A DNA stretch of 44,489 bases from Bacteroidia bacterium (GTDB lineage: Bacteria; Bacteroidota; Bacteroidia; UKL13-3): positions 1-44,489 of the forward strand of contig JAIBAK010000027.1 in assembly GCA_019695215.1 (NCBI GenBank), read 5' to 3'. Positions 25,567 through 34,145 of this stretch are shown piece after piece. The translations under genes and the position numbers were made by a program. The first letter of the stretch is position 1; the number at the start of each line of letters is the position of its first letter. Under the pieces are notes generated by a model. It had not been told where the DNA came from. It searched no databases and saw only the letters and a program-made list of their open reading frames with translations.

Positions 25567-25604
25567 CAGTTGTCGGTTCGAGCGAAGTCGAGAACTGACA
25601 ACTG
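25567..25604. repeat. Intergenic palindromic repeat with GAGCGAAGTCGAG core
   Basis: CAGTTGTC-GTTC and GAAC-GACAACTG are inverted arms around the core CGAGCGAAGTCGAG. There is no T run, so it is not a canonical terminator. The TTCGAGCGAAGTCGAGAA core is another small palindromic element common between Bacteroidota genes. Confidence 0.6.
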
Positions 25605-25667
25605 TCAGAAAAGCTTCTCATAAGGTTTATTGAAGAAAACAGGTATACGTAATTAGATTTCAGGTTG

Positions 25668-25675
25668 TACCTTCG
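25668..25675 (+). promoter_or_regulatory. -7-like element of kdsA
   Basis: TACCTTCG (one mismatch to TAnnTTTG) ends four bases before the kdsA ATG at 25680, predicting a leaderless mRNA. Confidence 0.35.
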
Positions 25676-25679
25676 CGGC

Positions 25680-26501
25680 ATGTTAACATCATTAAAAGCG
25701 GGTAACACCGAACTGCTCACCGATAATTTCTTTTTGCTGGCCGGCCCCTGTGTGGTAGAAAGCGAAGAGGTGTGTTTTACCGTGGCTTCACACATGAAAG
25801 AACTGTGCGCGCGGTTAAATATTCCCTACGTGTTTAAAGCTTCATATCGCAAGGCCAATCGTTCGCGCCTCGATTCATTTACCGGAATAGGAGATGAGGC
25901 CGCCTTAAAAATTATTAAAAAAGTGTGTACCGAACTTGATTTACCATCGGTAACCGATATTCATGAAAGTGATGAAGCCGATATGGCCGCTGCCTATGTA
26001 GATGTATTGCAGATACCCGCCTTTTTATGTCGCCAAACCGATTTATTAGTGGCAGCCGCCAAAACCGGAAAGGTAGTGAATATAAAAAAGGGACAATTCC
26101 TTTCGCCCGAAGCCATGAAATTTGCTACCGATAAGGTAAAAGAATCGGGCAATAATCATATTGCTTTAACCGAGCGTGGCACGATGCTGGGCTATACCGA
26201 CCTGGTGGTGGATTACCGGGGTATTCCCACCATGCAAAAGTTAGGTTATCCTGTTATACTTGATATTACCCACTCGCTGCAGCAACCCAACCAAAGCAGT
26301 GGCGTTACAGGCGGATTACCTCAGTTGATTGAAACCATTGCCAAAGCCGGTATTGCCACAGGTGCCAATGGTATTTTTATGGAAACACACCCCGACCCAA
26401 AGAATGCGAAATCTGACGGGGCTAATATGCTGCCTCTGGCACAAACCGAGGCATTACTGAGTAAACTGGTAGCCATTAGAAAAACCATTAATACGTTTTA
26501 G
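25680..26501 (+). CDS. kdsA: 3-deoxy-8-phosphooctulonate (KDO-8-P) synthase
   Basis: The 273-residue product matches KdsA throughout: LLAGPCVVES, FKASYRKANRSRLDSFTG (phosphoenolpyruvate-binding), TDIHESDEA, LQIPAFLCRQTDLL, VNIKKGQFLSP, ERGTMLGYTDLVVDYRGIP and ILDITHSLQQPN. It condenses arabinose-5-phosphate with phosphoenolpyruvate to give KDO-8-P for the lipopolysaccharide inner core. The ATG at 25680 gives the normal family length; an upstream in-frame start would lie in the promoter. No other kds genes are adjacent. Confidence 0.95.
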   Translation: MLTSLKAGNTELLTDNFFLLAGPCVVESEEVCFTVASHMKELCARLNIPYVFKASYRKANRSRLDSFTGIGDEAALKIIKKVCTELDLPSVTDIHESDEADMAAAYVDVLQIPAFLCRQTDLLVAAAKTGKVVNIKKGQFLSPEAMKFATDKVKESGNNHIALTERGTMLGYTDLVVDYRGIPTMQKLGYPVILDITHSLQQPNQSSGVTGGLPQLIETIAKAGIATGANGIFMETHPDPKNAKSDGANMLPLAQTEALLSKLVAIRKTINTF

Positions 26502-26607
26502 ATTTCTTTTTTTGCCGGATTAGGCTGCCGGTTTGTGGCTAAACAACACACACCAGAACAGCAAGGTAAAAATGGGTTTCAAATGTAGATTGGTTTGATT
26601 TTTTGTA

Positions 26608-27153
26608 TTAGGGAAGATATTTGAAATCGAAGCGGCCCTTGGTGACGTTTAGCGATTTCCAGTTAAATTCGTTGAATATTGTAAACTCAAAAGTACCCGC
26701 CATAACATGATTGATGGTATCTAATTTAGTTAAGTCAAGTACTGCATACAAATCAGGGGTTATGGTAGATTGATATACCGTATTACGATAATCTACCACG
26801 AAATTTGTTTTCATCAAATTTGACCCAAAAGGTATCACATAATGCCCCGGTCCGAAGATTTTGTAGGCGATATTTATGGACACCTCTTCATCCGGGTTAC
26901 CCGTTGATGGATCTTGGGTATAAAAATCTAATTCAAAAATACCCTTTCCATACCCTGAAGAGCCAAAATCAAAATAGTAACTATCGGGCCAGGCTTTTCC
27001 GTTCATCAGGCAGCCAAAGGTTTGTTTTCCTTCGGTAGTTAAAGGAGGCAGTTTATCTTCTTCTTTTTGCGGTTCCTCTTTTTTGCAATGCAGGCTAAGA
27101 CAAACAAAAGTAATAAGGAGCAAAAGGAGTTTTGGTTTGCGGATAAGAAGCAT
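26608..27153 (-). CDS. DUF6252-like lipoprotein, copy A
   Basis: The 181-residue product starts with a lipoprotein signal peptide (LLLLLITFVCLSLHC, lipid cysteine near residue 23) followed directly by KKEEPQKEEDK. Lys then acidic pairs right after the cysteine match the surface-export signal described for Bacteroidota lipoproteins. The mature part has the family block LPPLTTEGKQTFGCLMNGKAW, a beta-rich body and a C-terminal DTINHVMAGTFEFTIF plus TKGRFDFKY. I recognise this as a DUF6252-like family; the function is unknown. It starts two bases after copy B, so the caspase gene, copy B and copy A form one operon. Confidence 0.75.
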   Translation of the reverse strand: MLLIRKPKLLLLLITFVCLSLHCKKEEPQKEEDKLPPLTTEGKQTFGCLMNGKAWPDSYYFDFGSSGYGKGIFELDFYTQDPSTGNPDEEVSINIAYKIFGPGHYVIPFGSNLMKTNFVVDYRNTVYQSTITPDLYAVLDLTKLDTINHVMAGTFEFTIFNEFNWKSLNVTKGRFDFKYLP

Positions 27154-27155
27154 TA

Positions 27156-27680
27156 TTAATACTTAAAATCAAAACGCCCCGAGGAAACTTTTATTTTTTT
27201 TGTGCCCTCCAGATTGTATAGTGAAAAATCAAAAGTTCCTGAAACAATATTATTTAAGCTGTCTAATCTACTTATTGTAATATATGCCATTCCATTTGGA
27301 ACTCCATTTACACCGGTAAGGTAAAAGTCGTTATGGTCGTTGACGGAGAAAAAATCAGTGTCATATGTATATGGAATGAAGTAAAATCCAGGAGCATGAA
27401 TTTTGTTAGTAGTAAAACTCACCCACTCTTCATCCATAATTGTGTATCGATCATATGAAATAGAGTAATCTATATGTAATTCTCCCCCTTGATAATATAC
27501 ATATTTATGGTGATAGCCTCCCCGTTCCATTGGCCACGCCTTTCCATTTAGTAAACAGCCAAAGGTATTGGCTCCAATAGCCGTGGCAGGTGGTAATTTG
27601 TCTTCTTCGCTTTCTTTTTTACAATACACACTCAGGCAGGCAAAAGTAATAAGGAGTAAGAGGATTTTTAAGGGCTGCAT
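27156..27680 (-). CDS. DUF6252-like lipoprotein, copy B
   Basis: The 174-residue product has a signal peptide ending CLSVYC, a KKESEEDK surface-type tail, LPPATAIGANTFGCLLNGKAW, a divergent Tyr/His-rich middle (YHHKYVYYQGGELHIDYSI) and the C-terminal DSLNNIVSGTFDFSLY plus SSGRFDFKY. It is paralogous to copy A (two bases downstream) and to copy C at 41.5 kb, but its middle third is unlike both. It begins 12 bases after the caspase-FISUMP gene. The likely fate is a lipid-anchored protein on the outer face of the outer membrane; its binding partner is unknown. Confidence 0.75.
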   Translation of the reverse strand: MQPLKILLLLITFACLSVYCKKESEEDKLPPATAIGANTFGCLLNGKAWPMERGGYHHKYVYYQGGELHIDYSISYDRYTIMDEEWVSFTTNKIHAPGFYFIPYTYDTDFFSVNDHNDFYLTGVNGVPNGMAYITISRLDSLNNIVSGTFDFSLYNLEGTKKIKVSSGRFDFKY

Positions 27681-27692
27681 AGAGAAAAGAGG

Positions 27693-29387
27693 CTATTCCG
27701 TATCCAACGCATCCATGATGCACCTAACCGGAAGGGCTGAATTTTTTTTGCTGTTAATAATCATCACATCATTGTTGCGGCTGTCGAGGTAAGTGTTCCA
27801 TGCGTATCCGGCATTAAAATTAGAGCTGCTCCAAAACATGGTTTCGGTCATGTAAAAATCATACACCCCGTTTTTATCTTTCCATCCGCTTAATTGCACG
27901 GCCATACTGTTGGACCCGGGAGTAGTAAGCGAAGTATATGCCTCATCAAATGTACCTTTATGTCCGCCCAGGTTATTCAGCAGTTCTTCCCACTCGTCAA
28001 TGGTAGGAAGGTGCCATCCCTGCGGGCACACTTCGGCAGAGGTACTCCATTCGTACAATCGCCCGTAGTTTTTACAATTTGAATTAGTGTCTTCATAACA
28101 GTAGCTGCCTTCTTCAGTTACAAAATTCAGGTTTTGGGCCATCCATGTCTGGTTTTCTATTTTTACTATGCGGTAACGCTGCTTGTCGCGCGGGTCGGTA
28201 AAATAATTTTTTGCATCGGCAGCCGCAGCCTGTAATTTGCTTTTGGCATTTAATTTCACCGTTTGGTCTTTTATCACATTGGTATTGTAGGCCCAGTATT
28301 CCTGCCCGCGTATTTCAACACTGTGTGAGCCAATGGCAATATTATTTACGGGGATGGTAGTGCCACCGTTTATGGGTCCTAATTTTTGCCCGTCAATATA
28401 TAAATCACCGGTAATTTCAGAATTAATTTCAATGGCACCATACCCCGCAATTTCCTGCGCACGTCCCATTTGTACCTGCTTTACCGGAACGGCAGCTACA
28501 GGTTGCTGATTGGCCAGACGGCCGCCACCTGCATTGGGGACATTGCCCGTAAGCACAAAAACAACATCCCCCTTATCTAACGAAGGATGGCGTATTTTTC
28601 CGTATTGCGGATGCTGGTTGTTGTAGCTGTAGTTAACTACATTGTTTTGTAAAAACTCACCCAATTCGGTTCCGGTAAGGTATCCATCGCCATTGGCATC
28701 GCTAAATGGAGTGGTGAGTGCCTGTACAAACTGCTCTCTGAAAATACTTTTATCAGGTACGGTTTCATTCTCGTCTCCGCTGGTAATAAACTGCCGTACG
28801 GGCATGGATATTTTGTACGAGATGGCTTCGGGCACGGCACGGGTCATAGCAAATAAAGCCCCCGAAAAGCAGGCATCAAAAACAAAAATGGCGTGTTTGG
28901 ATTGAATACGCTTGGCATAAATTTCAATCTGTCCCATTTCCATAGCCGTTTTTTGAAACAGCGGTAAATTGCTGTTGGGGTTGGGCGCATTAGACGGCAC
29001 AATATATCCTAATTTATCGCCATAAGAGGTTTTAACGGTGTGCCCGTGGCCGGCAAAATAAATAACCAGCCGGGCGTTTTCTTCCTGTCCGTACTGACTG
29101 ATAAATTCCGAGAAGGCATCGTCCATCATTTCTTTGGTAAGGTTGGTTTTGGTTACCACGTTAAATCCGTGTTTTTCCAATGCCCCCTGCACGGCTACCA
29201 CATCATTTTGTACTCCCGGCAGGTCGGGCCAGCCATTGGTGTAGTCGCTAATGCCAATAATTAAGGCATGGCTTTGCTGATACAAAGTAGTAGGTTGATT
29301 TCCGATATTCATAAGCACGGGGGCAATGCCACGTTGTTGTGCAAATACCAGAACCGGACAAAACAAAAGAAGTAGAAATTTTCGCAT
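27693..29387 (-). CDS. Secreted caspase-like (C14) protein with PEGA-like and FISUMP domains
   Basis: The 564-residue product has a signal peptide (MRKFLLLLFCPVLVFAQ). A caspase-fold peptidase domain spans about 37-280: HALIIGISDY, then RLVIYFAGHGH with catalytic His114, then HAIFVFDACFSG with catalytic Cys173. An EF-hand-like loop, DANGDGYLTGTE (230-241), sits inside its end and could bind calcium. Residues about 315-380 resemble a PEGA domain (YIDGQKLGP, then AIGSHSVEIRG). Residues about 398-560 form a FISUMP domain (WMAQNL, GRLYEW, CPQGWHLPT, EWEELLNNLGG, FWSSS). There is no T9SS sorting domain. It heads an operon with two lipoproteins. It may be a calcium-responsive protease or a signalling scaffold. 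Confidence 0.85.
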   Translation of the reverse strand: MRKFLLLLFCPVLVFAQQRGIAPVLMNIGNQPTTLYQQSHALIIGISDYTNGWPDLPGVQNDVVAVQGALEKHGFNVVTKTNLTKEMMDDAFSEFISQYGQEENARLVIYFAGHGHTVKTSYGDKLGYIVPSNAPNPNSNLPLFQKTAMEMGQIEIYAKRIQSKHAIFVFDACFSGALFAMTRAVPEAISYKISMPVRQFITSGDENETVPDKSIFREQFVQALTTPFSDANGDGYLTGTELGEFLQNNVVNYSYNNQHPQYGKIRHPSLDKGDVVFVLTGNVPNAGGGRLANQQPVAAVPVKQVQMGRAQEIAGYGAIEINSEITGDLYIDGQKLGPINGGTTIPVNNIAIGSHSVEIRGQEYWAYNTNVIKDQTVKLNAKSKLQAAAADAKNYFTDPRDKQRYRIVKIENQTWMAQNLNFVTEEGSYCYEDTNSNCKNYGRLYEWSTSAEVCPQGWHLPTIDEWEELLNNLGGHKGTFDEAYTSLTTPGSNSMAVQLSGWKDKNGVYDFYMTETMFWSSSNFNAGYAWNTYLDSRNNDVMIINSKKNSALPVRCIMDALDTE

Positions 29388-29394
29388 GTATCCA

Positions 29395-29416
29395 GGTTTA
29401 AGTTAAACCAAAGTTA
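29395..29416 (-). promoter_or_regulatory. -7 element of the caspase operon with an overlapping 15-bp palindrome
   Basis: On the minus strand TAACTTTG (forward 29409-29416) fits TAnnTTTG exactly, 21 bases before the ATG at 29387. The perfect palindrome GGTTTAA-G-TTAAACC (29395-29409) begins at the last base of this element and covers the predicted start site. It could be an operator or a 5' hairpin. A -33 TTTG is not evident. Confidence 0.5.
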
Positions 29417-29519
29417 CAATCTTTTTGGCATTAGAAAAAAAATATTTCCAACACGAGGGGTTGAAGGCAAATGGCTTAAGACGGATAAACAGGAAGAAAC
29501 ATGGCGGTATAGGACGGCC

Positions 29520-30023
29520 TTAGTACATTTTCTGCATCAGGGTAACATCAAGCAGTTGTCCGAATTTTTTGCCCACCTGCCTGAGGACGCCTACTGTTTC
29601 AAACCCCATTTGGGTATGTAAATGAATACTTATTTCGTTGCCCTGGGTAATGCGTGAAATTACCGTGTGCAGTCCGCCTTGCCGGCCTTCATCAAGTACC
29701 TGTTGCATTAATTGCCGGCCAATTCCCCGACCTCTGAAATCCCTGTGAATATAAACCGATATTTCGGCAGTATCATCATAGGCGGCCCGTTCGCTCCAGC
29801 GGGAAAGGGAGGCCCAGCCAACCACTGTTTCATTTAACAAAGCAACTACTACCGGATATTTTTGCGAATGCTGTTCCAGCCACTGCCTGCGGTTTTCGGG
29901 TGTTTTTTCTTCGGTATCAAACGTGGCGGTGCCGTGTTTAATGGCATCGTTGTAAATATCCGTAATGGCGGGTAAATCGGTTTCCTGTGCTTTTCTGATT
30001 CGTAACTGATCAGAAGAGACCAT
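29520..30023 (-). CDS. GNAT N-acetyltransferase, phosphinothricin acetyltransferase-like
   Basis: From the ATG at 30023 the product is 167 residues. An upstream TTG at 30038 is less likely. It is a complete GNAT domain: IRKAQETDLPAITDIYNDAI at the start, GTATFDTEEKT, the acetyl-CoA loop HRDFRGRGIGRQLMQQ, ISRITQGNEISIHLHTQMGFE and VGVLRQVGKKFGQLLDV. This is the layout of the PAT/Bar and MnaT/YncA group, which acetylate the amino group of phosphinothricin or methionine sulfoxide/sulfoximine. The natural substrate is unknown. The ATG lies inside the 3' end of the deoxynucleoside kinase gene (14-base overlap), so translation is probably coupled. Confidence 0.85.
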   Translation of the reverse strand: MVSSDQLRIRKAQETDLPAITDIYNDAIKHGTATFDTEEKTPENRRQWLEQHSQKYPVVVALLNETVVGWASLSRWSERAAYDDTAEISVYIHRDFRGRGIGRQLMQQVLDEGRQGGLHTVISRITQGNEISIHLHTQMGFETVGVLRQVGKKFGQLLDVTLMQKMY

Positions 30024-30624
30024 TGATTTCGGTTTCAATTTTATTGATTACAATTCCTAAATCTTCCGGTTTATCGGCATAGTTCAGGTTATCAATATCA
30101 ATAATAAGCAGCTTTCCTTTTTTGTAGGTAGAAATCCATGCTTCGTAGCGTTCATTTAATCTGCGCAGGTAATCCAGTCTTATGGAATCCTCGTAATCGC
30201 GACCGCGTTTTTGAATATTATTTACAAGGGTAGGAATGGATGCACGCAGGTAAATTAACAAATCGGGGCCTTTAATAAATTTATTAAGCAACTCAAACAG
30301 GCGCGAGTAATTATCAAAATCACGGGTGCTCATTAAACCCATAGCATGCAGGTTGGGGGCAAAAATAAAGGCGTCTTCGTAAATGGTACGATCCTGAATG
30401 ACCGTTTTTTTTCCTTCACGAATTTTCATGATGGTATTGAAACGGCTGTTCAGAAAATAAATCTGCAGGTTAAACGACCAGCGCTGCATTTCTTCGTAAA
30501 AGTCGCTGATGTACGGATTATCTTCTACATCTTCGTAATGTGGCTCCCATCCGTAATGTTTGGCTAAAAGGGAGGTTAAGGTGGTCTTTCCCGACCCTAT
30601 ATTACCGGCTATGGCTATGTGCAT
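30010..30624 (-). CDS. Deoxynucleoside kinase
   Basis: The 204-residue product belongs to the dNK/dGK family. The P-loop is GNIGSGKTT (residues 7-15), followed by YEDVEDNPYISDFYEEMQRW, the ERS-type motif replaced by QDRTIYEDAFIFA, LIYLRASIPTLVNNIQKRGRDYE (LID region) and IDIDNLNY. It phosphorylates deoxyribonucleosides with ATP in the salvage pathway. It is compact and complete. It lies 66 bases downstream of trpS and overlaps the acetyltransferase gene, continuing the same minus-strand run. Whether deoxyadenosine or deoxyguanosine is preferred cannot be read from sequence. Confidence 0.9.
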   Translation of the reverse strand: MHIAIAGNIGSGKTTLTSLLAKHYGWEPHYEDVEDNPYISDFYEEMQRWSFNLQIYFLNSRFNTIMKIREGKKTVIQDRTIYEDAFIFAPNLHAMGLMSTRDFDNYSRLFELLNKFIKGPDLLIYLRASIPTLVNNIQKRGRDYEDSIRLDYLRRLNERYEAWISTYKKGKLLIIDIDNLNYADKPEDLGIVINKIETEINGLF

Positions 30625-30690
30625 GTAACAAATAAAATTGATTGAACTGAAATTTTAAAATTTTCAAATCGAATTGTGAATAAATACCTG

Positions 30691-31698
30691 TTAAAATTTA
30701 GGGAATCCAATGGCTTCTCTCACTTCTTTCATCGTAGCCGCTGCGCTTACATGCGCTTTCTCAGCACCTTCACGGGCAATTTTGGCCAAATAGGCTTCAT
30801 CGGCTCTTAGGGTAGCTATTTTTTCCCTTACGGGGGTTAAAAAGTTTACCATATCCTCGGCCAGTTGTTTTTTCATATCACCATACCTGATGCTGCAATC
30901 GGCATGTGCCTGTACAAACTTTTGTACTGTGTCGGGTTCCGAAACCATTTTCATGAGGTGAAAAAGATTTTGTACCGAAGGGGCAGGAGTGCTGTTGGGT
31001 TCAGAAGGCCCCGCATCGGTTACGGCACGGGCTATTTTTTTACGGATAATTTCAGGAGAATCTATCAGGTTAATTACATTGGCATCGCCATCGCTTTTGC
31101 TCATTTTTCCTTCGCTCTGCAGTCCGGGTACTTTTATCAGCTGGTTGCCGTAATTAAATGCAAAAGGTTCGGGGAAAATATCTTTTCCGTAAATACGGTT
31201 AAACCTGTTGCCAAAGGTGCGCGCCATTTCCAGGTGCTGCTCCTGATCTTTTCCTACGGGTACTTTAAGTGCCTTATGAATGATGATATCGGCTGCCATC
31301 AGTACCGGATAGGTAAGCAGTCCGGCATTTACATTATCGGGTTGTGTGCGCACTTTTTCCTTAAATGAAGCCACACGTTCCAGTTCGCCCTTGTAGGCAT
31401 GCATATTCAGCAGCATATACAACTCTGTTATTTCTTTCAAATCACTTTGAACGTAGAGGGTGCATAAATCCGGATTAATGCCGCAGGCAAGGTATTCAGC
31501 CAGCACCTGTTTTACGCTGTTTTGCAAATCAGCAGGCTTGGGGTGTGTGGTTAACGAATGGTAATCGGCAATAAAAAAATAGCACTGGTATTCGTGCTGC
31601 ATTTGCACAAAATTTTTAACAGCACCCAGGTAATTACCTAAATGTAAATTTCCGGTAGGTCGTATTCCGCTTACAACTATTTCTTTTGATGAATTCAT
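30691..31698 (-). CDS. trpS: Tryptophanyl-tRNA synthetase
   Basis: The 335-residue product (ATG at 31698; ten in-frame codons upstream have no support) is a class I synthetase. The HIGH-type motif is GNLHLGN near residues 15-21 and the KMSKS loop is GKMSKSDGDA. SGIRPTGNLHLGNYLG, ADYHSLTTHP, YPVLMAADIIIHKALKVPVGKDQEQHLE and GPSEPNSTPAPSVQNLF are all TrpS blocks. It charges tRNA-Trp in the cytoplasm. It sits between the glycosyltransferase and deoxynucleoside kinase genes on the same strand. Confidence 0.95.
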   Translation of the reverse strand: MNSSKEIVVSGIRPTGNLHLGNYLGAVKNFVQMQHEYQCYFFIADYHSLTTHPKPADLQNSVKQVLAEYLACGINPDLCTLYVQSDLKEITELYMLLNMHAYKGELERVASFKEKVRTQPDNVNAGLLTYPVLMAADIIIHKALKVPVGKDQEQHLEMARTFGNRFNRIYGKDIFPEPFAFNYGNQLIKVPGLQSEGKMSKSDGDANVINLIDSPEIIRKKIARAVTDAGPSEPNSTPAPSVQNLFHLMKMVSEPDTVQKFVQAHADCSIRYGDMKKQLAEDMVNFLTPVREKIATLRADEAYLAKIAREGAEKAHVSAAATMKEVREAIGFPKF

Positions 31699-31777
31699 GC
31701 AGGCGCGAAGATAAGAGAAGTTACTCAATTATGCTTGTTGAATAAACTTCTGCCTGTGCCCCCTATAGCTATTTTTC

Positions 31778-33217
31778 TTATTGACTCATCCAATAGCCTT
31801 TTAGCTGCCAGTTGGCAATTTTAAAGGTAACTGCCGAGTCGGAATGTGCTTGTAAATCGTAACCTATTGCAGCAAATGCCCCGGCTGATTCTCCTTCATC
31901 GGTTTCGGTTAAAATGAGCTGTACTTTGGGCTTCAAAAGTAATTCTTGCTGATTAGCATAATCCTTTACGCAATAACGGCTGTATACTTTACTGTTCCAG
32001 CAGCACACCGATGCCCAGTTTCCTACAGCGGTGGTGTGGTTTTGTCTGAGTGTTTTTGTAAAGTAAGCATTGGCCTCTTTAATTTGAAAAGTCCTGTTGG
32101 TATAGGATAAGGTTATCATGGTAAATCCAATACCGAAAAGAAGCAGCGAACCTGCCTGAAGTGCGCGGGGCACTTTAAATTCATTTAGCAGTGCAAAAAA
32201 CACAAGCATATTTACTACGGCTGTGCTTATAAGGTAACGGCTGGGTAAATACACATTGATAAATTTTAATAATTCCAGTGCGAGCCATACCAGGCAAAAA
32301 AGCAATAAAGGCTGTCCGGTTAATTTTTTTCTTTTCCAAAGCACAACTGCCAGTAAAAAAATTGTAACGTAAAACAGGTAAACGCTGTAACCCATAAACA
32401 CATCTTCTCTGTAAAGTGTATGTGTAAATTTTATTCGTTCCCATAAATCGTGCAGGTTGTTGTCAAATTTCAATTCGCTTTGTATGGCGGCAATTTTGGC
32501 CAAATAAACTTTATTGGGAAGGTACCACACGGCATAAAACAATATGGCAATACCTAATGCAGTGCAAACCGAGATAAGCACCTGTTTTTTGAAAAAGTTT
32601 TTTTCGGTACCGGTAGTTGCCGCAAAAAGAATAATGGCAGTAAACGGTAAAATAGCCGCAGCATATACAAACGAGATTTTTATAAATACCGTTACAACTA
32701 CAAGTACGTTGGACAGCAGCACGTGTTTTGTTTTTTTAGTTTCAATGCCATGATTGAAAAAGGCCATCGCCATAAGCAAAAAGCAGGTGGCGGGAATTTC
32801 GGTCATAGCCAAATGACTGTAATGAAACACCACGGGGTTAAACAGCAAGGCGGGTAAAATTACTCCGGTAAGGTGTTTAAATGTATTTAACCGGATGAGC
32901 ACAATACCGGTAAGCATGACTAATAACAGAATAGTGAGGCGGGCCACTAACCAATCGGTGCCGGCTATCAGAAAGGAGGGGAGAAGCAGCGCATTGAAAA
33001 GGGGCGCACGTAAAAAAGCATCGGTTTCGTGCAGATTCCACATACCGGTATTAAGCCAGTTGCGCAATTGCAGGGTGTACAACCCTTCATCGGTCCAGGC
33101 ACCGCGGCTGTGCGAAAGATTCACATCGGCATCGGACTGCAAAAACGGAATTTGGGCAATAAAGAAAAACAGAATAACAAGGTAGGGAAACCATTTATGC
33201 GCGATTACGGATCGCAT
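31778..33217 (-). CDS. Polytopic GT39/PMT-like glycosyltransferase
   Basis: The 479-residue product has about ten hydrophobic helices. The first extracytoplasmic loop carries an acidic motif, GAWTDEGLYTLQLRNWLNTG (about 39-58), as in GT-C glycosyltransferases of the PMT_2/ArnT type, which use lipid-phosphate-linked sugars outside the inner membrane. FNPVVFHYSHLAMTEIPATC is the conserved second loop, and an extracytoplasmic tail of about 90 residues follows the last helix. The acceptor is unknown (lipid A, protein or cell-surface glycan). It starts four bases after pyrB, so it is likely in the pyrR-pyrB transcript although functionally unrelated. Confidence 0.75.
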   Translation of the reverse strand: MRSVIAHKWFPYLVILFFFIAQIPFLQSDADVNLSHSRGAWTDEGLYTLQLRNWLNTGMWNLHETDAFLRAPLFNALLLPSFLIAGTDWLVARLTILLLVMLTGIVLIRLNTFKHLTGVILPALLFNPVVFHYSHLAMTEIPATCFLLMAMAFFNHGIETKKTKHVLLSNVLVVVTVFIKISFVYAAAILPFTAIILFAATTGTEKNFFKKQVLISVCTALGIAILFYAVWYLPNKVYLAKIAAIQSELKFDNNLHDLWERIKFTHTLYREDVFMGYSVYLFYVTIFLLAVVLWKRKKLTGQPLLLFCLVWLALELLKFINVYLPSRYLISTAVVNMLVFFALLNEFKVPRALQAGSLLLFGIGFTMITLSYTNRTFQIKEANAYFTKTLRQNHTTAVGNWASVCCWNSKVYSRYCVKDYANQQELLLKPKVQLILTETDEGESAGAFAAIGYDLQAHSDSAVTFKIANWQLKGYWMSQ

Positions 33218-33221
33218 ATAA

Positions 33222-34145
33222 TTAGCCTTGTGCTGCCAGCAGGTATAACACGGCCATGCGAATGGCTACTCCATTTTCTACCTGTTGTAAAATAATGGAT
33301 TGATCGGAGTCGGCTACTTCGCTGGTAATTTCCACCCCACGGTTAATGGGGCCCGGATGCATGATGGTAATTTTTTTGCCAAGTGAGTCAAGGAGAGGTT
33401 TATCTAATCCGTAGAGCATTGAATACTCTCTGAGGCTGGGAAAATATTTAATTTCCTGTCGCTCCAGCTGAATGCGCAGCATATTGGCCACATCGCACCA
33501 TTCAAGTGCTTTGCGCAGGTTGTGTTCTACCAATACTCCAAGCTCACTGATATGTTTCGGAATAAGCGTTGTAGGGCCGCATACCATCACTTTTGCCCCA
33601 AGTTTTTGCAGGCAAAGTATATTAGACAAGGCCACACGCGAGTGCAGAATATCTCCTACAATCACTACTTTTTTCCCTTTAACATCTCCAAGTTTTTCCC
33701 GTATTGAATAAGCATCAAGCAGGGCCTGTGTGGGGTGTTCGTGCGTGCCGTCACCTGCATTTACAATTTGCGCATCTATATGTTTGGCTAAAAATTTACT
33801 TGCCCCGGCCGAGGGGTGCCGCATCACCACCATATCTACCTTCATGCTCAGAATATTGTTAACCGTATCAATAAGCGTTTCGCCTTTTGAAACGGAAGAA
33901 GAAGAAGAAGCAAAGTTGATGGTGTCGGCCGAGAGCCGTTTTTCGGCCAGTTCAAAAGAAATGCGGGTACGGGTAGAGTTTTCGAAAAATATATTGGCAA
34001 TGGTGATATCGCGCAGGGAAGGAACTTTTTTAATGGGTCGGTTAATTACTGCTTTAAAATTATCAGCGGTTTCAAAAATCTGCTGAATATCTTCAACGGT
34101 TAAATCTTTGATCCCAATCAGGTGTCGTGTGCTTAATTTGCTCAT
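33222..34145 (-). CDS. pyrB: Aspartate carbamoyltransferase catalytic subunit
   Basis: The 307-residue product has the carbamoyl-phosphate-binding STRTR (57-61), KGETLIDTVNNI, VMRHPSAGASK, GDGTHEHPTQALLDAYSI (aspartate-domain binding loop) and HPGPINRGVEI near the end. It carries out the committed step of pyrimidine synthesis. The length is standard for the PyrB class that works without PyrI, and no pyrI gene is adjacent. Its ATG overlaps the stop of pyrR by four bases (ATGA), consistent with coupled expression and PyrR control. Confidence 0.95.
   Translation of the reverse strand: MSKLSTRHLIGIKDLTVEDIQQIFETADNFKAVINRPIKKVPSLRDITIANIFFENSTRTRISFELAEKRLSADTINFASSSSSVSKGETLIDTVNNILSMKVDMVVMRHPSAGASKFLAKHIDAQIVNAGDGTHEHPTQALLDAYSIREKLGDVKGKKVVIVGDILHSRVALSNILCLQKLGAKVMVCGPTTLIPKHISELGVLVEHNLRKALEWCDVANMLRIQLERQEIKYFPSLREYSMLYGLDKPLLDSLGKKITIMHPGPINRGVEITSEVADSDQSIILQQVENGVAIRMAVLYLLAAQG

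Noticed and set aside
25567..25604. Rho-independent terminator after htrA
   Set aside because: The inverted repeat has no T run on either strand, and its core matches a dispersed palindromic element.
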